Of a DNA stretch of 62,000 bases, positions 44,831 to 58,762 are shown one piece after another. The notes below the pieces were generated by a model, which did no database searches, was not told the DNA's origin, and saw only the letters and a list, made by a program, of their open reading frames with translations. This DNA comes from Chrysomallon squamiferum. Lineage: Eukaryota > Mollusca > Gastropoda > Neomphalida > Peltospiridae. Made by a program: the position numbers and the translations under genes. Each line of letters begins with the position of its first letter. Position 1 is the first letter of the stretch. The stretch lies in the NCBI GenBank assembly GCA_012295275.1, contig CM022674.1, positions 1 through 62,000 of the forward strand. Direction: 5' to 3'.

Positions 44831-45658
44831 TTATGGTAAGACCGTAAAAGCGCAAATAACAAAAAAAAAAACAAAAAAAACAAAACAAGAGTAGACGGTA
44901 GTCGGAGAATATATATGCGTTAAACACAATAACAAATATAACAACAAAGGAAAAGTAACTCCTATGGGAAATTAGTTATAAGGTATCTGCAATTAAAAGG
45001 ATCAATGAACGAAAAGAAACTGATTTTATTTGTTGGCATTAACATTATTATCATGTGTTTCAGTCGCGTAATCATGTAGAGTTTCCTTCACCAAATAAAT
45101 TTTGTCCTTACTAGCATTTAATGTAACAGATAATGAAATATTAAAACAATTATTTCAATCATTTCGATGTTTAAAAATTGTTTTATCTTCATTTCTTTTC
45201 TTTTCTATTCTTTAAATTTTTCGGTATAAATTAAAACCGTAGCAAGAGTAATAAGTTTCACAGAAGATAAAGGAAAAGAGATTTAAAGCAAAAAGAATTA
45301 TTTGTCAGCCACGAATAATCTGTGGGCTGAAATTAATATTCTAGTACTCTACGTTATTAGGAAGGTCCGTCACTATGTATGACGTGACATTAATAGAAAC
45401 AAAAATACTACTACTATTACTAGGAGTTACTCAGCTAGCACGCAGCTACAAATAATACATTTTCATACACGTGACACATGGATTTCACTGAGTCATTGTA
45501 CAGTAATGAAAGTAATTTACTATTTCTTTAAGTAATAACTAATATTAATTAAAATGAATAACAAAATTGGAAATGAATGTTTATTCTATTATATAAAACT
45601 GATATACATCATATAGATAATCATATATAAAGATGGTATAATAATATTGTATTTTCAG
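43366..45658. other. 3' flank of the receptor gene and intergenic sequence
   Basis: An AATAAA signal at 43439-43444 lies 74 bp after the stop and could end the receptor mRNA. Further on the sequence is AT-rich with T-runs (43690-43705, 43860-43876) and an (AAT)n tract at about 44787-44831. No gene was recognised. The 5' end of the next gene probably starts within this interval, because an acceptor (TTTTCAG) at 45652-45658 precedes its start codon. Confidence 0.5.
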
Positions 45659-45697
45659 AAACATGTAAAGTTTTCTGCTAATGACAACAAATCATAG

Positions 45698-48600
45698 ATG
45701 GGGGTCCAGGGACTGTTAACACATTGCTCAGAAAGACGAAGTCAGTGTGCAGAAAAGATTGACCTTGTAGAAATAGCAGCCCAGCGGAATGGAATTGAAA
45801 TTCTTGTTGACTACTATTCCTTTCAGCATTATCTGGTGGATGGTTTCTGGCATAGTGTTCAGAAACTTTACAACAATCCATACCTGCAAATCTGCGGAGG
45901 AGAGTATGCCTCTCTTGATGTTTACTTCAGTAAATTTATCACTGATCTGAAGTCACTGGGAATTAATCTGGTGTTTTTTATCGATGGTGGAAAAGGAAGC
46001 TGTCCTGATACAACTCGTCAGAAGTTGGATACATGGGTCGAGAGACACAAACGAGATGTGAGAAATCTGAGAAAAGTGAGATATTGTAATTCTGTGCACA
46101 GTTTCCTACTTTTAACTTTACACTTTTGTGTTCAGATTGTTTACAAGTACAGAGTTGGACAAATGTATTAGATCGCCATGGTCAGCTTTCTAGTAATTAA
46201 AATTAATTTTTAATTTTTTTATATTGCTTACATATTTTATTCAGTTCACTTGAAAAAAGTAAAAACATGATTTTCTTGAATTAGGAATATTATTACAATC
46301 CTGAATTAGTGCAGTTATTAGTAAATCAATACTTTATATGTTATTTGCCTCCGTTAACAAACTATATTTTAGATTACAAAAGTTTCTCATGAAGGGATTT
46401 AAGTACAAACACCCTCCTTCCCAGCCTCATGTATCTAGTTACTAAAACCCATTTCTCTGGTATTTTATATCTGTACAGTTTGAATTTTAGAGAATGTGAA
46501 TCCTCATTTACCGTATGTTTTCTATCTTCAACTTGTTTTCATAATTTCAATGATTTTCTTTTTTTTTCACAGTGTCAACAGTTTGATTAGTATCTTTGTT
46601 CAGTTTGGTTGTTAAATCTATAGACAGTATAAATTTGTACACAAATAAAATTTACCTTACTGTGTCAGGTTTTATTATTTGATGCTTTTAATAGTCATTA
46701 GTGATTTAGTAAATTACATTAAAGCATATATTTATTTATTTACAGATACTGGAAGTGTGTTGTGGGTTGAGATCTATTTTTGATCTGGGGGATAAGTCAA
46801 ACATACGCCCAGTATTGCTGGAAGTTCAGATGTTTGCCACTATTAAAAAATGTCAGTGTGAACTTGTGCAGTGTGTTTCTGGTGAAGCAGACTACATTAT
46901 TGCCAAAAACCTTGTGGATCGGGAAAAAGCATTTGCTGTATTTTCCAATGATTCAGATTTCTGTATTTTCAAAGGAAGTCGTTTCATTCCCCATGAATTG
47001 TGGGATTTGAACAATGAACTGGGCCTAGGGCTGCCATCTGCTTTGCCAAAGAAGCCAGAACATTTACTTTGTGAAGTTATTGAATCTGAAAAACTTGCAA
47101 AACAACTAAAGGTAATGAACATTTTTGTTAATTACTACAATTATTATTATTATTATTATCATCATCATAATCATCATCATTATTATAATTGCTGTTGGTA
47201 TTAATCTCATTTTGTCATTCAGCTCATATACATTCTATTTTTGCTAGAAATTTCATCAATTTTATTTGACAACACAGCTTAATTTTTAGGTATGACTATG
47301 AGTGGTATAAATATAATTATATTACATTACTAAATTCATTGTAATGTGTTACAAGGCTGATACTGTTACTCAACTTGTGTTTTATAATTTTTCATTTTTA
47401 CTTTGATTTCATCTCTTAAGTCATAAAAATTGTAAATACAGTTCTCTGTTTCAGTTTGAAAGTCTCAGCTCATAGAAATGAGTGTTATAAATACAGTTTC
47501 ACTGTTTCAGTTTGAAGACCTCTCTCAGCTCATTGAAATGAGTATTGTAGCTGGGAATGACTTTACTGGGTCTCTCTTGCGATATTTAGACTTTGATATT
47601 AAAGGCAGAAAAAGTGTCTCCTCAGTAGCTGACTGGATACTTAAATACAAGACAGTGGAAGGTCACCCAACATTGGCCACGGAAATGGTAATTTATTGTT
47701 TTCTAATTATTACTTTTGTATTTTCCTTTCATCAATACAAAATCAGTATGTTTGTGTAGCCTGTAGCTGGGTGAAAAAAAAATTGATGTGACAGTTATTT
47801 TCTTAAATTTCATTCTTCAGTTGCAACATACATTGCCATTATATCTTCATAAGTAATCTTCAACTTTTGTTTTCTTTAGAAATGATTGTATGCGTATATA
47901 TACACTTAGAAATTATTGTATGTGTATATATACACTTAGAAATGATTGTATGTATATATATATATATATAAAAATTTTGCAGAAGCTTTATATTCATAAT
48001 ACTGTTAAATGTATTTGTCATTGCTATTTGATATCTTTTTAGGTAATAATTTTGTGTCAAACCATTTTACTTTAAAATCTTTTTAAATGTTTGATATATC
48101 AATAATTACTCAAATTATTAAAATTTTAGATGTATTTTTTTAAAAGTTTGTGAAATATATCATGTTTGAATCACTAATATTGTCTTAAAACATTGGTAAT
48201 TTATTCTGTTTGTGAACAATGCAAATATAAATTTCTATAATAAATTGATTTATTTGAGTTCTAAAACCAATTTATTTCAATCTTTTAATATTTATTTTTA
48301 TAAATAATTATATTGATAGATGTACATTTCATTTTTATTTAATAATTTATTTATATTATCAGAAACGAAACGAAAAATTTCAAAGAGCTGTAGAACACTC
48401 ACGACATTTTTACCTGCTTGATCTAGTTGATGATGTTGGGAGCCAGTTTAAAGATGAATCTACGTCCACCATTGAAGAAGGAGTAAAGAGTGGACAACTC
48501 CCTGCTAATATTATGAGTATGAACAACAGTTTTTACTGGCACCGTATGTTGGTGGAAGATATGTCACCAGGATTTCCGTGTGTGGAAATTGTGCTTGGTT

Positions 48601-51600
48601 ATCTGAGGTCATACATTTACAAAATCATTCTGCCAAGACATAAACATTTTGTCACAGAATATGGAAGAACTCCCTGGGAAGAGATAAAACATGCCTCAGT
48701 CAGTTTCATTTTAAATTTGTTTTTCCTTTTTCTCTCATTTTCAATAAAGTGATCTCAGATTATGGTTTAAAAAAATTAATATTATTATCATTTTGTTAGT
48801 TATTTTGATCATAACAGTTCAGTTAGTGTCACTGTAGGTTGGTCTAAACATGGGATTAATATTACTATGATTTTATTGATTTTAATAAGTTAATTAGTTG
48901 CTTCATAGATTTCGATAAAAATAAATTTAATACTACTATCAGTTTTTCCACAAATTTTCATCACAGTTGCGCCATATACTAGTTAGTGAAGAAGTATATT
49001 ATAAAAAATATTTTTTTATTTGTTCAAATAAATTTCTAACAATAACACACATCTGAAAGTAGTTTGTATATTAAATACTTAAAAATATATATTAGTAGAT
49101 TAGTTCTCACAAGTGTTTCTGTTTTGAAAAACACTATACATCTATTTTGACTTGGAAATAACTTTTTAAGATTTTGATATTTATTATTTTCAGAAAAATT
49201 CATATCTGTTTTAATTTATGATATTAATTTTAGCAATCATTTCTGACTCTATTTTGAGAAACATTATACATCTGTTTTTAAGTAAGATGATAATTTTTTA
49301 AATTAATGATATTAATTTTAAAAATAGTTTGTCTGTCTGTTTTAAGAATCGGACAGAACTTCTACATAGAAAGAACTGATCAGTTATACAATGTCTAACA
49401 ACAAATATGTTACCTATCTGTCCTGTGAAACTTTACACACCTGTTTTGATAGGACTGATTTATTTTAAAATTAATTTTGAATCCAGGTGAATGCAACTGA
49501 TGACAGAACTGTTCCTCCAATAAAGTACATTCGAGATCAGCAGATCTTTAAGAATCTGAAACATTTCCATCACGTCATGACACACATGGAGCCTGCATGG
49601 GGTAAGAGGACAACATCAACAACTACAACAGCTCTGGTTTTTAGTCTTGAATTATTTGTTGCCAGTTATTTAAATGACTAAAACAACCACACAGATGACT
49701 AAAATGTGGTAGGTCAGCAAAAAGGGAAAACTTATTTTATGTACTTTTGTACTGTAGTTAAAAAGATATAATTTTACATCAACATATTTCATCATTTTAA
49801 TTTTTTTGTGTGTGTATATCATAAAATTTTGCAATACAATGTATTTGTTAACATTTGTGGATTTTCTTTATTTGAATGAGCTATATTGAATTATTTTTTT
49901 ATTTACTAAAAAAATCCAGTATAACTGATTTATTACAGACCATAGTATTGCTCTTTGTTTTCTACACAGAGACCTGTTTAGAAAGCTAATAATAAAATCT
50001 TTTGTACTTACAGATTATTGTTTTATTATTTAGAGTGACCTTCATCATTAAAAACACAGTGTGACAATAGAATGTTACTGTCAGAGAATATCAGAACAGA
50101 ATTGTTACCTTCACTGACCTGAAAGAAATTTTAGAATGCCCTTTCCTGTACATGATATCCACTGAAAACTATTACCAGTTTTTTAAATATAATTAAATTT
50201 TTGATATTGTACAAGTTACTAGTGAAAGCAAGAGAGAAGAAAAATAATAAAAAGAAATATAATTATTATTATAAAATAAAAATAAAATATAAACAAATGA
50301 ATTAAGAAATATAATTTGAAAGGATACAGAAAACATGTATGCTGTTTTAACACCAAAGGAACATTTTAATACTGGTGAAATAACAGTTTTCATATTCTTT
50401 ACAGATCCAAATAAAACATGGTTCGACCGATATGGAAGAAAAAATGGTTTTGTTTCTTACATCTTGAGATATTTCTTAGTCCTTAACTGGGGACAGAACC
50501 TTTACGTAACAGAAACAGAGTTCTTTGCAATTGTTGCCATGGTTTTTGGTCACTGTGATGAAAGTTTGTTCCAGCAAATTGAACTAAGACCTGTTGTCCG
50601 TTGTGTTACCATTGGAAGCTGGTTTCAGGTTATTTGTTAACAAAGAAAAGAAAATCCTATATTTGCTAATATACCACTTAAATAAAATTGACTTATGTAG
50701 ATCCATTTTTCTTAAAATACAAGATTCATTATTACATTTGTAAAGAAAGGAATTTTTTTTTAAATGTTTACTTACAAATACTGTTTTGAATAAATTGTTA
50801 AAGAAAAATTTAACTCATAAGAAAATGAAAACAGAGAGAGAAAGGTAGACTTATTTAATGTTCATGTTTGTGTTATTTTTCAGGATATTTATCGACATGC
50901 TTATGAATTCCTGGGAAAGATTTTGCATATCTCTCATGAGTTTCCACTTCCCCGAGAAATATTTTCAGGATCTGTGTGGACGACTTTTTATGTTTGCTCT
51001 GTTGATGAGTGTAAGTTAGAAATTTATTTCTTTAATTAAAGTCTTATAGAACTAATTACAGTTGATAAATTAATAAAATTGTTTTATGTAGTTATGAATA
51101 AAGATGAAAACTGGAGTAAAATCTAAATATATATGAAATATTAATTATAATTTTTTTGGTGGGGGGGAAGGTGGAATATGAGGTTTCTATCTGGTGTGTG
51201 TGTATGCATATAATATGATTTTTTTGTTTTTTAAATTGTAATTTTATATTTGTGTATCTACAAAACTAAATTACAAAACTAAATTTGGGTTATATATAAA
51301 TAAAAATAAACCAAATTAATTTTATAATCAGCAATTAAAGAAATAATCTAGATACACAAATATAAAATTACAGTTAAAAAGAAAAGTATTATTTGATACC
51401 ACAGTGCTCTGTCTATAATGTTAAGTTTCATTAGGCTGTAATTGTGCAGTGTAAGAAAATAAAAATATGTCTGCTCAAGTTTTTTAACAGATCTCTCTAG
51501 TTTTAATAGTTTGTGACAAAGTTAAAGTATTTTTCTTGTGATTAAAATTAGACTGTTAATTTGTTAATCTTCCTTTATAGTGTTTTACATGGCAACCAGA

Positions 51601-51720
51601 CAAGGCCATTCTGAGAAGTTGTATGAAGCACGAAAGAAAATGCAAGACATCATTCATGAGAAAAGACATGTTATCAAATATTTAGTGGATGGAGTCTTCT
51701 ACTTTGATGACCGATGGTGA
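45698..51720 (+). CDS. Asteroid/FAM120-type protein with XPG/FEN1-like nuclease fold
   Basis: Eight coding exons: 45698-46075, 46746-47111, 47511-47687, 48363-48698, 49487-49601, 50405-50628, 50884-51010, 51581-51720. Phases match and the total is 1863 nt, giving 620 residues. The N-terminus MGVQGLLTHC and LVDYYSFQHYL are the XPG-N start of asteroid (ASTE1) and FAM120 proteins. Acidic residues expected of a FEN1-like centre are all present: D38, D96 (FFIDGG), E173 and D175 (GEADY), D195 and D197 (NDSDFCIF), D265 (AGNDF). DSDFCIF is closest to ASTE1. The C-terminal half is helical with no motif known to me, ending DGVFYFDDRW. The start is chosen because MG is the processed N-terminus in this superfamily. 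An untranslated exon upstream is likely (acceptor at 45658). Whether it cuts DNA, as predicted from the residues, is inferred. Confidence 0.85.
47432..47547 (+). repeat. Tandem duplication of a 3' splice site and exon start
   Basis: About 57 bp are repeated: copy 1 at 47432-47488 and copy 2 at 47489-47547. Each contains CTGTTTCAG followed by TTTGAA, then a CTCAGCTCAT-GAAATGAGT-like sequence. Copy 2 gives the exon used in the gene model (47511). Copy 1 would start 56 nt earlier and hit TAG within seven codons. Confidence 0.85.
47871..47970. repeat. 30-bp tandem repeat, three copies
   Basis: Units of the form TTAGAAATGATTGTATG plus GTATATATACAC occur three times, the last passing into (TA)n, in an intron of the asteroid-type gene. 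Confidence 0.9.
48780..49480. repeat. Degenerate intronic repeat
   Basis: Diverged motifs such as AACACTATACATCTATTTTGA and AACATTATACATCTGTTTT with intervening TTTTTAA recur roughly every 80-130 bp in the intron between the exons at 48363-48698 and 49487-49601. No coding content. Confidence 0.5.
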
Positions 51721-53927
51721 CCCTGACAAATTTCTGTCATGTGAAAACACTTGAGTCAAACTGATTTTTCATTTTTCTCAGTTTGATCTATCAGTCAGAT
51801 CTTTTAATCAGCATCAGTTTGATCCCTTAATCAGAATCAAGGAGATCTGACAACAAGAAGGATTTGATTCTGCAGCCATTGTATTTTCTGTTCAGTAATT
51901 CTGAAATCTGTTCAGTGTTTTCCCATGTTTAAACCTAAAAACTAAAAAATAAAAAATTTAAAAAATCATCCAGTGAAAAAATATTTACTTTTGTTTCTAA
52001 GAAAAAAAATCTTAAGCTTCACGCAACTGCACAGAATATGGAAAGAGCAGCAATTTCCAAAACTGAGTTACTGTGAAAACTGATTTATGAAATGTTGTAA
52101 ATAGTCTGTAGAAGATTTTTATCAGAGGAATTATGTTTTGAAAAATTTGTTTTTGATTAACTGGTATTTGCTAACAATTTAAATCATTTTGTTGCATGTA
52201 CTTTGATGGTACCTTCAATATTAGCAGTAATTAACATGACAGTTTGAAATAAATCAGAACTTTACAAGAGTTTTCTAATTTTCATACATAATGTGAAATA
52301 TTAATCAGATGAAATGAATTGATCTGTACAAGTTTTCTAATTACAGAAAGTTACTCTAACCAGCAAAATACTTGAAAGATAAAAAATAGTCATTAGCAAC
52401 AAAATGGAGAAATACTTTTTCAGAAAGTATTATTATAAATCATATATTTTTAATTATTCTGATTAGGTAAAATAATAATATTAATAATTATCCATGTACA
52501 TAAAAAAAAAAAAATTTTTTTACTTAATATCGGAGTAAAGTGCATTTTTAAACATTTATATAATCAATTTTAATAAATATTTCTGTGCTTTAGTAGAATT
52601 AACAAAATGTATGTTTAACATAGATTTTATGTTGTCACAGTAAATATTTATTTGTAATAATAAATTATTAGCCTCTGTATTTGAGTTTCTTATGATTTTT
52701 TTTTTTTTTTTTTTTTTTAATTTTAGTTGGAAGGAGAAAGGAAATGGTAGTTGATAAAGCATTTACTTATTTACAATAATGAATTACAATGCAATAATAA
52801 TGCTGACAACGTTACACGTTTGGTTTGTGAACGTAAATGGAATAGAAGCTGAATTTCATTTGAATAAGATTTAAGAACTGACTTTTGAAAAGCTGTTAGA
52901 ATGCGGGAGCGATTTTATGAAGCACATGTCAAACCAAAGAGGAGACTGAATAAGGAAGTATGTCCTAAATTTATAATATTATTTATTATGTATGTAGAAT
53001 GTTTTGAACTAACACACTAATTATTATTCCATTATCAGTTTCAATATTATTTCCAAGGCATTGCCACAATCACTGAAAATCGAATAAAAAGCTAAATACT
53101 ATTGAATAAACAATCACGAATAAGAAAACTATTTTTAGATCATGGCAACCCGTTGAAAACTGTCACGTGACCATAACTCTTTCGCTTATTCAGGCATCAG
53201 AAACAATAAACTGCTCAAAACCTTCACAGATTTTGTTTCGAAGGCCTCTAACTTACAGTCTGTAAGTACATTTATTAAGCAAGGTGGAGGCACTGTCAGA
53301 CATGTAACCCTGTACAAGTATCCGGCTCGGACATCATTTTAGTCGACGGATAAATCACTTAAATTGTAAAATTTTATGTGGTTAAATCGACATATGAAAA
53401 GAATATAATCATTTTGTTCACTAACAAGAACCAATACTTTGTCTCAACTTTTTAAAATGAAGAAAGTTCCTGAAGTTAACCCCGCTGCTGCACTTTTTAT
53501 TCAGATAGAACATCAAACGGAGACTACACAAATCAAGCGTTCAAAAGTCAGTAAAATTAGATCAAATACAGACGCTTTGGAGTACCTGCTAACAGTTAAT
53601 TAAAACTTCGTCACCAGTCATACATGCTCGGGTCTTCTGCCTCTTTATATACTGCAGATGGCGCCAGGCTAAAAACGTGCATACATTTTTTTTTTTATTA
53701 TTATTATTAATTCTTTATTCTTTTTATTTTTATTTCCTTTTTTAAAGATTTGTTCAGTTTAGTTACCTCAACTTTTTATTTATTTATGTATTTATTTATA
53801 TTTTAGTTATTTGATTAATATTATGCAATCACTAGTGGAAAATACACTACCGAAATAAATATCTATATTTTCAGGGAATGACTGAGAATATAATGTTTGG
53901 GGATGGAACTATATTTAATTCGACAAG

Positions 53928-53931
<4 letters not shown>

Positions 53932-54006
<75 letters not shown>
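53932..54006. repeat. (TC)n microsatellite, about 37 units
   Basis: A perfect run of TC in intergenic sequence upstream of the candidate exon at 55042. Confidence 0.97.
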
Positions 54007-54009
<3 letters not shown>

Positions 54010-54098
54010 CACAGTAACACAGAAGCCTATACTGATCACTTACTTCTCTAATCTTTAACTAAGTTTAGATTCAAAAGACCATTTTAAAAAGGGTTTAC

Positions 54099-54131
<33 letters not shown>

Positions 54132-54544
54132 TAAATTAAAAAAAATAATAATAATAATTTAATAAATAAACTGTTATGCAGAAATTATATGCCTTTATCT
54201 TCTACTAATGAATCTATTAATCTCGTGGAGCAATGAGTTGAGAAATAAAACCGTTAATTTAGTTTTTGTATTATTTAACTCCGCAGGATAAAAGAAATAA
54301 TTGGTGATTGTCTTAACATAAGAGCCTTTTTCTGCTTAGATTGAATAGCCCGATGGAGTTCGGCATAACCTCGCTACAGTTCGATATTTAAGGCTACGCA
54401 GGATAAAGCTACTATCTCAAGACACAAACCAGCTATTCCTATATATTGTCAGTACTTACAGAACAAAGGATGTACCAGATTATAATGCGCAATCCTACAA
54501 AAAGGCACGTAAACGTTTATTTTTCTGATACTGTTAATTTACAT

Positions 54545-54574
54545 GAGAGAGAGAGAGAGAGACAGAGAGAGAGA

Positions 54575-54628
<54 letters not shown>
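54545..54628. repeat. (GA)n plus (AAT)n compound microsatellite
   Basis: GA units with one C interruption run directly into about 17 AAT units. Confidence 0.95.
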
Positions 54629-54631
<3 letters not shown>

Positions 54632-55041
54632 TAAATAAATAAAAATAAATAAAGTAAATAAAATATTCATATGCCAAAAAAGGAATTATTAACGTATACG
54701 TGAGTCAGCAAGATTTTAATGTCATCTCCATTTTGTTTTGAAGGAAGAAAAAGTGACTAATTTAAAAAATACAAAATATATTATAAAGTAACTAACCAAA
54801 CCTACAAACAAACAAACAAATAAATAAATAATTTACAACGATTGTACAAACAATAACGTTAATTCTCATAAACGTAAAATGTACTCGTGTGATATATCTG
54901 AAGTTTGTGCTGTATTTCCTCTACTCTACACATACGTATATTAAAACAGTAAGTCAAGTACCTGATAAGTGACACCGCCATAGGATCCGGTCGCAATGCT
55001 AGGTTAAAGAGTTTGAGCGAAAAACAAAAAAGATTAACAAA

Positions 55042-55108
55042 ATGTCGCTGGATCGTAGATTTTTGAGAGGTAGAGGGTCATCATTTAGACTTTCGCTCCG
55101 ATTACCTA
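55042..55108 (+). CDS. Candidate 5' coding exon of an unseen + strand gene
   Basis: AACAAAATG is a good translation start, and 67 nt encode MSLDRRFLRGRGSSFRLSLR plus LP before the donor GTAAGT at 55109. The composition (CGT, TCG and CTC codons) differs from the AT-rich surroundings. No matching downstream exon was found in the remaining 6.9 kb, so the gene, if real, has a long first intron and leaves the window. The product is not recognised. A chance open frame next to a good donor is the alternative. Confidence 0.35.
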
Positions 55109-57195
55109 GTAAGTATTTTGTTACTTTTCAGATAATATTCCGTAAACAAATGTTTCTAAATGTATTAACCATTATTTGAAATCAATTAACAGCTTGTATC
55201 TAAAAACAGGGTTTCCTCTAATGAAAGGGCGTCTACTTGTTTTGTTGTGTTTGTTCGTGAGATTAAATTTCAGTTTACGAATTTAAGTTAATAGTTGTGT
55301 TTGAATATTAACTGAAATGTAACATTTATTTTATTATTATTATTATTATTTTATTATTATTATTATTTAGTATATAGAGTTGTTTTCTTTATTTTTTATT
55401 TTTATTAATCTAAACAATACTTATTTATACTGACTTAATATTGACTTGTCTGCATACGCTCGTGGCCTACATAATTATTTAAGTGGATTTATTTTAAGTG
55501 AGCTGATAACACTTCTGTTATGATATACAGTTATGTAGTTACTTTACTCTTTTTTTCTTTTTTTATCTCCCCTTTTTACAGCCTTACATTGTCTGTACAT
55601 ATTCAACACACACAGACACACACACACACACACAGTTCAGTTTAAACTATCACAAAGTCGATTTTTTTTAATTTTTACTATTATAACATGGAATATCTTT
55701 GCTGATAATCGTTGATGAATTACGGATCGATTTTCATCATTCAGATATAATAATAATAATAATAATAATGATTCTTATGACTGATGATGATGATGATAAT
55801 GATAAATAAAATTCCACCTTTATAACAAAAAGTTTATAACGAGAAGCCATTGAATCAACAGTGTTACTGTATAAATACAGTTAAATGTAAATTTGTATTC
55901 TCCAATAAATGAAAGGCTATTAAACAAATACACGCACAGTTTCGCATACATGCGACTTTTTATTTATTATACTGTGATATTACTGTATGAGGAAGCTTTT
56001 AGAATGCAGAATGAATTATGAAATTTCTAAAATTCTTAGTAAGCTAAAAAGAGTAACTTAAAATAACTAAAGTAAAAATGTGTGAAATAAAATAATTTTA
56101 TTTACAATCATATTGGTTTGTCTCCTACATACTGGAAACGAAACAACATATACACAATACAGTCAGGGCTGGCGCTATCAGTAGGCTAAGAACCAGATCT
56201 CAGAAGGGTGTATTTAAATATTTTAAGGGTCAAAGTTTTATGCAGATTATTGTTTTAAGAAAGAAAGAAAAAGAAAAAATAGCACAACAAAAAAGTCCCA
56301 AACTGAAAACATTATATATTGATATTTTGTAATAACCTATATATAGTGCAACACTAACAATACTATTAAACTTAAATTAGTTTAGACTGAAATATTCTCA
56401 TTTTCCCTGTAACTGTATGGAGCATTATACACATTATATAAGAATTTATGTATATAAAGTCGAAACAACAACAATAACAGTAAAAAAAAAATCCCGTTTC
56501 TGTGGAAGAGTAAAGATATTGTAGTTTGTATTATATAATAATTTATATATATAATCAAAACAAACAAACATTAAGAACAACAACAAAAAAAAAAAATCCC
56601 CGTTTCTTTGGAAATGTAAAGATATTTGGATTTGCATAGCAGCAAAAGGCAGGAGTATTTCCCCTTCCATTGGCAGGTGGCTTTAAATTTGTTCACTTCC
56701 GGTAGAAAGATAAAATGGCATGTTTTAAATGTAAGAATATTGTTTTAGAATTAGATAATACTAGTGAAAAAATCGAAATTTCGTAACGAAATTGTTATTG
56801 AGAATTCAAGGGATACCAAGAAGTATATTTATAAAATATATTTAATAAGGTAAGTTCTTTCCTAAATACATATTTTCATGGTAAGCACGTCGACAATTTG
56901 TAAAATCGTCTTAGCCCGCCACTCGCCATTGCCTAATAAATGAATGTTGAATAGGTTATTTTCTATTCACAGATTCATTTAAAAAACAAAAACTATTAGT
57001 ATTACCAAGTTAAATATTTTAAAGTAAAGAACTATCATATTGCTTTTAAAAGTAAAAATTAAAATACAAATTAGAGGAAATAAAATATAATTATAATTAT
57101 AATATATCATTATATGTTTAATATAATCAATAATGCTATTTAATAATTTATATTATTATTATTATTATTAAATGAATATTCGAAGAAAACGTAAT

Positions 57196-57256
<61 letters not shown>

Positions 57257-58728
57257 GTTAACACTCATTCCAGCATTCTTAGAGAGGTTTGGCAATTAAG
57301 TTTCTAATTGAATCATAATTATGATAATAATAATATACAAAACTAAGAAATCATAACTGATAATTATTTTGTAAGTTTTAATTTTTTAATTTTTTTTTGG
57401 TGACAAACACATGGAATGGAGATACTGCTGTTTATTGCAGGCATGATGGGATTCCTCATGTTACATGATTATATAAATCAGCAAAATATAAGTATCCAAA
57501 GTTCATATTAACAGTAATATTTTTTATATTGTTTTTCAAAGATTAATAAACTAATTTAAACATGTAATTATAATGAATAAACATGTAATTATATTTGAAA
57601 AAATCCATAATAAAAACACTTGTTGTCTTCTAAAAGTGATAAAAAACTTGGTGTAGTGTAGTTATCACACTCATACTGACAGCTATGCTTGATCCTTATT
57701 GTTGTGTCTCACGATTAAACCCATCATCTTATGTTATTTTAAGATAGTTAGTTTTCAATGTGCAGTACTATCTCAGAACCACTATCATAATATTTCATAA
57801 CAGGGAGAGAAAAATTAGTATCCCATTATGATCTGTGATTACATTATTGAGTGAATCTAATATTTATGATGAATTATTTGATGGATGTTCAGACTCGTCT
57901 AGCAAATTCAGAATATAAGTCTCTGATGTAAATTGATGTTGTAGACAGACAAGTACAAATTTGGTATTGTTCCAAAATAATCAATAAAAAAAAAAAAAAT
58001 TAATAAAACAAGCACAATAATAATAATATACTGCTTTGTATTTTATTTATTATTCTAATTACTGAAAATTTAAAAAATATTATAAATATTAATGATGTGT
58101 TTAACCTTATATAACTTTACAAACATTTGTGAATATATAACACATTCTATGACATGTGCAAGGTTATATTTTATATACAAACTTGTGAATAATAGAGCTA
58201 AATGTTGTATTTGTAAAAAATATTGTTGGGACCACACCAAAATACCTAGCATGTATTCTTGTTAATAATAGAGCTGGCCAGGCAGTGGTAGAACTTTCTG
58301 GCTTGTTAAAACACTGACTGTATTGATCATTGTGTTCAGCATTATTGACAGGAGTGACGATGATAATATTTATTACAACACTTTGCACATTGCTTGCCTG
58401 TGTGTTCGGAGAGTAACCCACTAACAGCTGTCATCAGGTTCTTCATATTTGACCAACTGCGGTTTCTTGTCAGCTCAAAGATATTTCTATTTAACCATGT
58501 GCAAATTTTCTGCTTGTTTAATGCTTGATGCTATTAAGTTATTGACCACTGATGTGGTCAGCAGCATGATGCGAGTCTGGTGACCGTATGTATTGATCTG
58601 ATCCTGTCTGAAAGGAGGGTTATTTGGAGGTTATGTTTTAACAACAAAGAATAGTTAATACAGATTTGTTTTCTACTTCTTTATTTTTTCTTTACAAGTT
58701 AAATTGAAAACAGCATTTTAAGTAAAGA

Positions 58729-58762
<34 letters not shown>

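Larger units (their letters stand above)
51721..55041. other. 3' UTR of the asteroid-type gene and intergenic sequence
   Basis: AT-rich, no complete gene. AATAAA-like signals near 51945 could end the upstream mRNA. A 24-codon exon-like piece with a GTATGT donor lies at about 52884-52957, and a 48-codon frame at 53457-53603 starts MKKVPEVNPAAALF. Neither matches a family I can name with confidence. Microsatellites: (TC)n at 53932-54006, (AAT)n at 54098-54130, (GA)n at 54545-54577 and (AAT)n at 54577-54628. Confidence 0.5.

Noticed and set aside
46021-46171. Reading the first asteroid-type exon on to the stop near 46171
   Set aside because: A donor GTGAGA follows codon 126 and the phase-0 join to 46746 continues the conserved fold. 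The extension has no similarity.
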